Below, one piece after another: positions 6,324-9,917 of a stretch of DNA of 9,917 nt. Position 1 is the first letter of the stretch; each line of letters begins with the position of its first letter. A program made the translations under genes and the position numbers. The notes under the pieces were generated by a model that saw only the letters and a program-made list of their open reading frames with translations, was not told the DNA's origin and searched no databases. The stretch comes from an uncultured Gemmiger sp. (GTDB taxonomy: Bacteria; Bacillota; Clostridia; Oscillospirales; Ruminococcaceae): the NCBI GenBank assembly GCA_959018215.1, contig CAUEKL010000077.1, positions 1-9,917 on the forward strand, read 5' to 3'.

Positions 6324-7244
6324 TTACACCCGGGTACAGAGGGTGCGCAGGGTGCCGGTGACGGTGAACGGGCCGCTGTCGGCGGTGATAAAGACGCTGT
6401 CCCCCTTGTTCAGGGGCAGGGTCTGGCCGCCGCAGGTCACCGAGCCTTGTCCTTCCACAATGAGCAGGGAGACAAAGCTCTCCGGCCCGGCGGTGCCGGT
6501 AAAGCCGTTCTCGTGCACATCCACCGTGAAGGAGGCGCACTTGGCCATATGCCAGCCGAAGTCGTGGGCCTGGGGCGGAATGCATTTGGTCACGTCCAGG
6601 GCCTGGGCGATATGCAGGGCCCGGGGCTTTCCGTCGGCGCCCAGGCGGCCGTAATCGTAGATGCGGTAGGTGATGTTGGAGCTCTGCTGGATCTCCGCCA
6701 GGACGATGCCGTGGCAGATGGCGTGCAGGGTGCCCGCCGGGATGTAGAACACATCCCCCTTGTGCACCGGGGCGGCGTTGAGCACCTCCAGCAGGGTGTT
6801 GTCCCGGATGCGGCGCTCGAATTCCTCCTTGCTGATCTCGTGGTCGAAGCCGTAGTACAGATACGCCCCGGGCTCACAGTCCAGGATGTACCAGACCTCG
6901 GTCTTGCCGTACTGGTGCTCATGGGCCAGGGCGTATTCGTCGTCCGGGTGTACCTGGATGGACAGGTCGCCCTTGGCGTCGATGAGCTTGGTCAGCACCG
7001 GAAAATGGTCGAAATTGCGGCAGTTCTGCCCCAGGATGTCCCAGCCCTTTTCCGCAATATACTGGGTCAGGGTCTTGCCGTCCTCCGGCCCGCCCATAAG
7101 GGTGGAAGGGCCGTCGGGATGGCAGGAAAGCACCCAGGCTTCGGCCAGAGGGTGCAGGTCGCTGTCCACCCCGTAGTCGGTGCGCAGGCGGGACCCGCCC
7201 CACAGATAGTCCTTGCAGCTGGGTCTGAGTTTGAAGATGGCCAT
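6324..7244 (-). CDS. manA: Mannose-6-phosphate isomerase, class I
   Basis: The 306-residue zinc-dependent cupin enzyme interconverts mannose-6-phosphate and fructose-6-phosphate in the cytoplasm. The metal ligands of the type I family are visible: Gln97 and His99 in LSIQVHPDD, Glu116 in GKTEVWYIL and His174 in IPAGTLHAI. The substrate-site motif ITYRIYDYGR is at 191-200. Length and organisation match the short Bacillus-type ManA (about 315 residues) rather than the longer E. coli enzyme. The start at 7244 is supported by AAAGGA (7260-7255), which lies in the last codons of the upstream mutase gene only 7 bases away, so the two are one operon. Together they lead from fructose-6-P through mannose-6-P to mannose-1-P, the precursor of GDP-mannose, or feed mannose into glycolysis. 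The sequence does not say which direction prevails. Confidence 0.96.
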   Translation of the reverse strand: MAIFKLRPSCKDYLWGGSRLRTDYGVDSDLHPLAEAWVLSCHPDGPSTLMGGPEDGKTLTQYIAEKGWDILGQNCRNFDHFPVLTKLIDAKGDLSIQVHPDDEYALAHEHQYGKTEVWYILDCEPGAYLYYGFDHEISKEEFERRIRDNTLLEVLNAAPVHKGDVFYIPAGTLHAICHGIVLAEIQQSSNITYRIYDYGRLGADGKPRALHIAQALDVTKCIPPQAHDFGWHMAKCASFTVDVHENGFTGTAGPESFVSLLIVEGQGSVTCGGQTLPLNKGDSVFITADSGPFTVTGTLRTLCTRV

Positions 7245-7251
7245 ACAGGGG

Positions 7252-8943
7252 TTATCCTTTCATCATGGCTGCTGCGGCGGCGGCCAGTTTTTCGTTGACG
7301 GCGTCGGCCTCGGCCTCGGTTTTGCCCACGGCGGACAGATACACCTTGATCTTGGGTTCGGTGCCGGAGGGGCGGACCATGAACTTGTGGCCTCCCGCCA
7401 GACGGTATTCCAGCACATCGGCCATGGGCAGGCCGTCCAGACCGCCGGGCAGGTTGTAGTCCGCCGCTTTTTCCACCCGGTACCCGGCAATTTCCGCCGG
7501 CGGCTGGGTCCGCAGCCCGGCCATGAGCTGCTGCATGGTGTGCATGCCGCTCTCCCCCTCAAAGGTGAAGGAGCACAGGGCGTTGCGGTAGTACCCGAAT
7601 TCCTTGTACAGCGCCTCGATGGCATCCAGCAGGGTCATGCCCTGCCGGGCGTACCAGGCGGCGGCCTCGCAGACCAGCAGGGTGGCGTTCACCCCGTCCT
7701 TGTCCCGCACATGGGGGCCGGAAAGGTAGCCGTAGCTTTCCTCAAAGCCGAAGATGAACCGGTCGGCCCGGCCTTCCGCTTCCAGCTTGCCGATCTGCTC
7801 CCCGATGAACTTGAAGCCGGTGAGGGTACGGCGCAGCTCCACCCCGTACTTCTGGGCCACCGGGGTGGCCATATCGGTGGAGACGATGGTGGTCACCGCC
7901 ACCGGGTCGGCGGGCATGGTGCCCCGGGCTTTGCGGGTGCGGCAGATGTAATCCAGCAGGATGATGCCCATCTCGTTGCCGGTGATGAGCCGGTAGCCGC
8001 CCTTTCCGTCGGGCACGGCGGTGCCGCAGCGGTCGCAGTCGGGGTCGGTGCCCAGGAGCAGGTCGGGATGGACCTTGTCGCACAGTTCCAGCCCCTTTTC
8101 CATGGCCTGGCGGATCTCCGGGTTGGGATAGGGGCAGGTGGGGAACTCCCCGTCCGGCTGTTCCTGCTCCGGGACCACCGTCATGTGGGTGACCCCCAGC
8201 TTGTCCAGCAGCTTGCGCACACATTCCAGACCGGTGCCGTTGAGGGGGGTGTAGACCAGTTTCAGGTCGGCAATGCCGGTGCCGTCCCCCACCCGCTGGG
8301 CGTAGACGGCGTCCACAAAGGCGTCCAGGCAGGCGTCGTCGATCATGACGATGCGGCCGTCGGCCAGGGCAGCGTCATAGTCGGCCAGTTTGACCCCCTG
8401 GAAGATGTCCACCGCCTCGATGGCGGCCAGGATTTTTTCGGCGGCTTCCAGGGTGATCTGGCAGCCGTCGGCGCCGTAGACCTTGTAGCCGTTGTACTTG
8501 GCGGGGTTGTGGCTGGCGGTGACGCAGACCCCCGCCCCGCAGCCCAGATACCGCACCGCCCAGGACAAAGCGGGGGTGGGTTCCAGCCGGGGATACAGAT
8601 AGGCGGTGATGCCGTTGGCCGCCAGCACCCGGGCGGTTTCCCGGGCAAAGAGGTCCCCCTTGCGGCGGCTGTCGTGGGCGATGGCCACCCGTTTGGGCAG
8701 GGTGGTGGAATTGAGATAATCGGCCAGGCCCTGGGTGGCCTTGCGCACGGTGTAGATGTTCATGCGGTTGGTGCCCGCGCCGATCACCCCGCGCAAGCCC
8801 CCGGTGCCGAAAGCCAGGTCCCTGTAAAAACGGTCGCTGACGGCCTCGGGGTCGGCGGCAATGCCGCGCAGCTCTTCCGCCAGGTCGTCGGGCAGGCCGG
8901 GCTGGGCCAGCCAGGCCTGGTAGCGGGTCTCGATGGTATTCAT
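7252..8943 (-). CDS. Phosphoglucomutase/phosphomannomutase (alpha-D-phosphohexomutase)
   Basis: The 563-residue enzyme moves phosphate between C6 and C1 of glucose or mannose via a phosphoserine. The four landmark regions are intact: TASHNPAKYNGYKVY with catalytic Ser144, the Mg-binding loop TDPDCDRCG (Asp300, Asp302, Asp304), the sugar-recognition loop GFEESYG (399-405) and the phosphate-binding loop RPSGTEPK (524-531). FGTGGLRG at 45-52 is also typical. The length fits the PgcA/PGM2-like group of Firmicutes, which is longer than the ManB/AlgC type of about 450. The start at 8943 has GGGAGAG seven bases upstream. The gene heads an operon with manA, which favours a phosphomannomutase role, though GEFPTCPYPNPE and the GFEESYG loop are also found in glucose-active members. 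Specificity is undecided. Its leader has an extended -10 promoter and two tiny overlapping ORFs. Confidence 0.96.
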   Translation of the reverse strand: MNTIETRYQAWLAQPGLPDDLAEELRGIAADPEAVSDRFYRDLAFGTGGLRGVIGAGTNRMNIYTVRKATQGLADYLNSTTLPKRVAIAHDSRRKGDLFARETARVLAANGITAYLYPRLEPTPALSWAVRYLGCGAGVCVTASHNPAKYNGYKVYGADGCQITLEAAEKILAAIEAVDIFQGVKLADYDAALADGRIVMIDDACLDAFVDAVYAQRVGDGTGIADLKLVYTPLNGTGLECVRKLLDKLGVTHMTVVPEQEQPDGEFPTCPYPNPEIRQAMEKGLELCDKVHPDLLLGTDPDCDRCGTAVPDGKGGYRLITGNEMGIILLDYICRTRKARGTMPADPVAVTTIVSTDMATPVAQKYGVELRRTLTGFKFIGEQIGKLEAEGRADRFIFGFEESYGYLSGPHVRDKDGVNATLLVCEAAAWYARQGMTLLDAIEALYKEFGYYRNALCSFTFEGESGMHTMQQLMAGLRTQPPAEIAGYRVEKAADYNLPGGLDGLPMADVLEYRLAGGHKFMVRPSGTEPKIKVYLSAVGKTEAEADAVNEKLAAAAAAMMKG

Positions 8944-8963
8944 GGATTCACTCTCCCGATCAT
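8940..8963 (-). other. Putative 7-codon upstream ORF overlapping the mutase start
   Basis: ATG at 8963-8961 starts MIGRVNP, and its TGA overlaps the mutase ATG as ATGA. The mutase Shine-Dalgarno (8957-8951) lies inside it. It has no clear ribosome binding site of its own, so translation would have to be coupled from the preceding mini-ORF. It may well be chance. Confidence 0.2.
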
Positions 8964-9010
8964 GGTGGCGGGGGCAGCCCCCAAAGGACCGCCGCCCGAC
9001 TCGGATTCAT
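8960..9010 (-). other. Putative 16-codon leader ORF of the mutase operon
   Basis: ATG at 9010-9008 opens a frame MNPSRAAVLWGLPPPP. Its TGA overlaps the next mini-ORF's ATG as ATGA. The ATG sits 7 bases after the -10 box, at about the predicted transcript start, so it would be leaderless. It ends in four prolines, a ribosome-slowing sequence that needs EF-P. There is no independent coding evidence. Confidence 0.22.
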
Positions 9011-9016
9011 CTTAGT

Positions 9017-9025
9017 ATTATAGCA
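9017..9025 (-). promoter_or_regulatory. Extended -10 promoter of the mutase-manA operon
   Basis: TGCTATAAT on the minus strand (9025-9017) is a perfect TATAAT with the TGn extension. No good -35 lies 16-18 bases upstream, as is usual for extended -10 promoters. The predicted transcription start is near 9010, about 67 bases before the mutase ATG. Confidence 0.75.
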
Positions 9026-9086
9026 CACCGGCGCCAAAAAGACATGGACGCATTATGACAAAGGGCTGAAAAATGGTGCGCTTGCC

Positions 9087-9917
9087 TCAGAACACCCCCA
9101 GCCCCCGGGCCACGATGGTGATAAAGTCCTGCACATTGGTCACCATGGTGGTGGCGGAAAGGCTGCCCCGGTCCAGCAGCTTGTTGACCACGAACTCGTC
9201 GGCGTCCACGGTGTACAAAAACACCGGGCGGACGGTACCGTCGGCCAGCACCCGGTAGGAGGGGGTCATGTTCCCCGCCGCGATGGTGTGCAGCATGGTG
9301 GCCAGGCAGATGACGGTGGTGGCCTTGCGGAGGAGCCCCCGCATGGCGCTCTGCCCGGCGTAGGCGTCCCCCACTACCTCCGGCAGGGGGCCGTCGTCCC
9401 GGATGGAGCCGGTGAGCACAAAGGGCACCTGCTTTTCCACGCAGGCATAGATGATGCCGTTGTCGATGTGATGCTCCGCGATAAAGGCGGGGATGGAGCC
9501 GCACCGGCGCACCTCGTTGAGCACGTCCAGGTGGTTGTAATGCCCGCCGGGGCGGCATTCCTGGGTGTAGATGTCCTGGCCCAGGGCAGTGTGGAAGGCG
9601 GCCCCTTCCAGGTCGTGGGTGGCCAGGGCGTTGCCCGCCAGCAGGCCGTGGGCGTAACCGTTTTCGATCATGGCCTGCATGGCCGCCCGGGCGTCGGCGT
9701 CAAAGGAGAAGGCCGGGCCCATGACCCAGACAATGTTGCCGTGCTCCCGCTCATACTGCAAAAGGGCCATGAGCCGGTCGTAGTCCCGGCCGTAGGCGGT
9801 CTCCCGGCTGCGGCCCTGGCGGAAGGCAAACCGGTCCCGGGCTGCCGCCTCGCCCCCGGCAAAGCCGGTGGTGTGCAGGTAGATGCCCTCCTCCCCTTTT
9901 TCGGTGCGGCCCAGGGC
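9087..9917 (-). CDS. TIGR00300 / ArgZ-C-like ornithine cyclodeaminase-family protein (C-terminal part, start off the right edge)
   Basis: The frame is open to base 9917; 276 residues are visible and the N-terminus is missing. The internal ATG at 9770 is not the start, because ALGRTEKGEEGIYLHTTGF and the SRETAYGRDYD segment before it are family sequence. Conserved blocks, in visible-fragment numbering, are AGNALATHDLEG (94-105), GGHYNHLDVLNE (about 124-136), GSIRDDGPLPEV (170-181), LATMLHTIAAGN (205-216) and the terminal VTNVQDF. These match the LOR/SDH-type TIGR00300 family. Characterised relatives, archaeal MMP1218 and the C-terminal half of cyanobacterial ArgZ/AgrE, convert ornithine to proline and ammonia with NAD. 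That function is carried over here by homology only. Full-length relatives are about 400 residues, so about 125-140 are off the edge. The window cannot show whether an N-terminal arginine dihydrolase domain is fused. No clear terminator follows, so read-through into the mutase operon is possible. Confidence 0.88.
   Translation of the reverse strand, partial: ALGRTEKGEEGIYLHTTGFAGGEAAARDRFAFRQGRSRETAYGRDYDRLMALLQYEREHGNIVWVMGPAFSFDADARAAMQAMIENGYAHGLLAGNALATHDLEGAAFHTALGQDIYTQECRPGGHYNHLDVLNEVRRCGSIPAFIAEHHIDNGIIYACVEKQVPFVLTGSIRDDGPLPEVVGDAYAGQSAMRGLLRKATTVICLATMLHTIAAGNMTPSYRVLADGTVRPVFLYTVDADEFVVNKLLDRGSLSATTMVTNVQDFITIVARGLGVF

Noticed and set aside
6288..7298. 336-codon plus-strand open frame opposite manA
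   Set aside because: No domain is recognisable, and it is antisense to manA, whose zinc ligands are all present.
8970..8982. GGGGG/CCCCC hairpin in the mutase leader as a riboswitch or attenuator
   Set aside because: It is a single 5-bp stem with a 3-base loop and no U-tract after it. The leader is too short (about 67 bases) for a known riboswitch class.
7213..9015. 600-codon open frame on the plus strand opposite the mutase and the manA start
   Set aside because: Same pattern of Gly/His/Gln/Val-rich composition without motifs, antisense to a fully motif-bearing mutase. It runs across the mutase-manA boundary, so it is a codon-bias shadow.
1..9917. Mobile elements, CRISPR arrays, tRNA/rRNA genes, toxin-antitoxin or defence cassettes
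   Set aside because: I saw no transposase motifs, spaced direct repeats, cloverleaf sequences or defence-type domains. Gene spacing and composition are even throughout.

Overview
The window is GC-rich DNA from what looks like a Gram-positive, Clostridia-type bacterium, possibly an Oscillospiraceae/Ruminococcaceae gut anaerobe. This assignment is an inference. It rests on strong AAAGGAG-type ribosome binding sites, sigma-A-like promoters in short AT-richer gaps, and the gene families present: a MarR-linked heterodimeric ABC exporter, a clostridial-type carboxymuconolactone decarboxylase homologue and a stand-alone-type TIGR00300 protein. Coding density is high, and no gene-free stretch exceeds about 175 bases.

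Left part (1-4467, plus strand): one operon of a MarR-type repressor (its start is off the left edge) and two ABC exporter half-transporters. RBS/stop and ATGA overlaps link the genes tightly. The two ATPases are complementary. The first has a degenerate Walker B/H-loop but a canonical signature; the second has canonical catalytic residues but a degenerate signature. They should form one asymmetric heterodimeric drug-type exporter, probably controlled by the MarR protein. The operon ends at a strong bidirectional terminator (4485-4519).

Right part (4535-9917, minus strand), in transcription order: the C-terminal part of a TIGR00300/ArgZ-C-like ornithine cyclodeaminase-family protein (start off the right edge); a phosphoglucomutase/phosphomannomutase and a class I mannose-6-phosphate isomerase, in one operon behind an extended -10 promoter; a TrmH/SpoU-family RNA methyltransferase with its own promoter; and a two-domain carboxymuconolactone decarboxylase-family protein with a probable promoter of its own. 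The mutase/isomerase pair links fructose-6-P, mannose-6-P and mannose-1-P (or glucose-6-P and glucose-1-P), so it fits sugar-nucleotide supply or hexose use.

I found no mobile element, CRISPR array, tRNA/rRNA or defence system. The content is mostly ordinary. The points most worth a second look are the large extracytoplasmic insertion in the first ABC subunit, a promoter whose predicted start site falls inside the upstream gene's terminator hairpin, and a chain of two tiny ATGA-overlapping upstream ORFs leading into the mutase gene.
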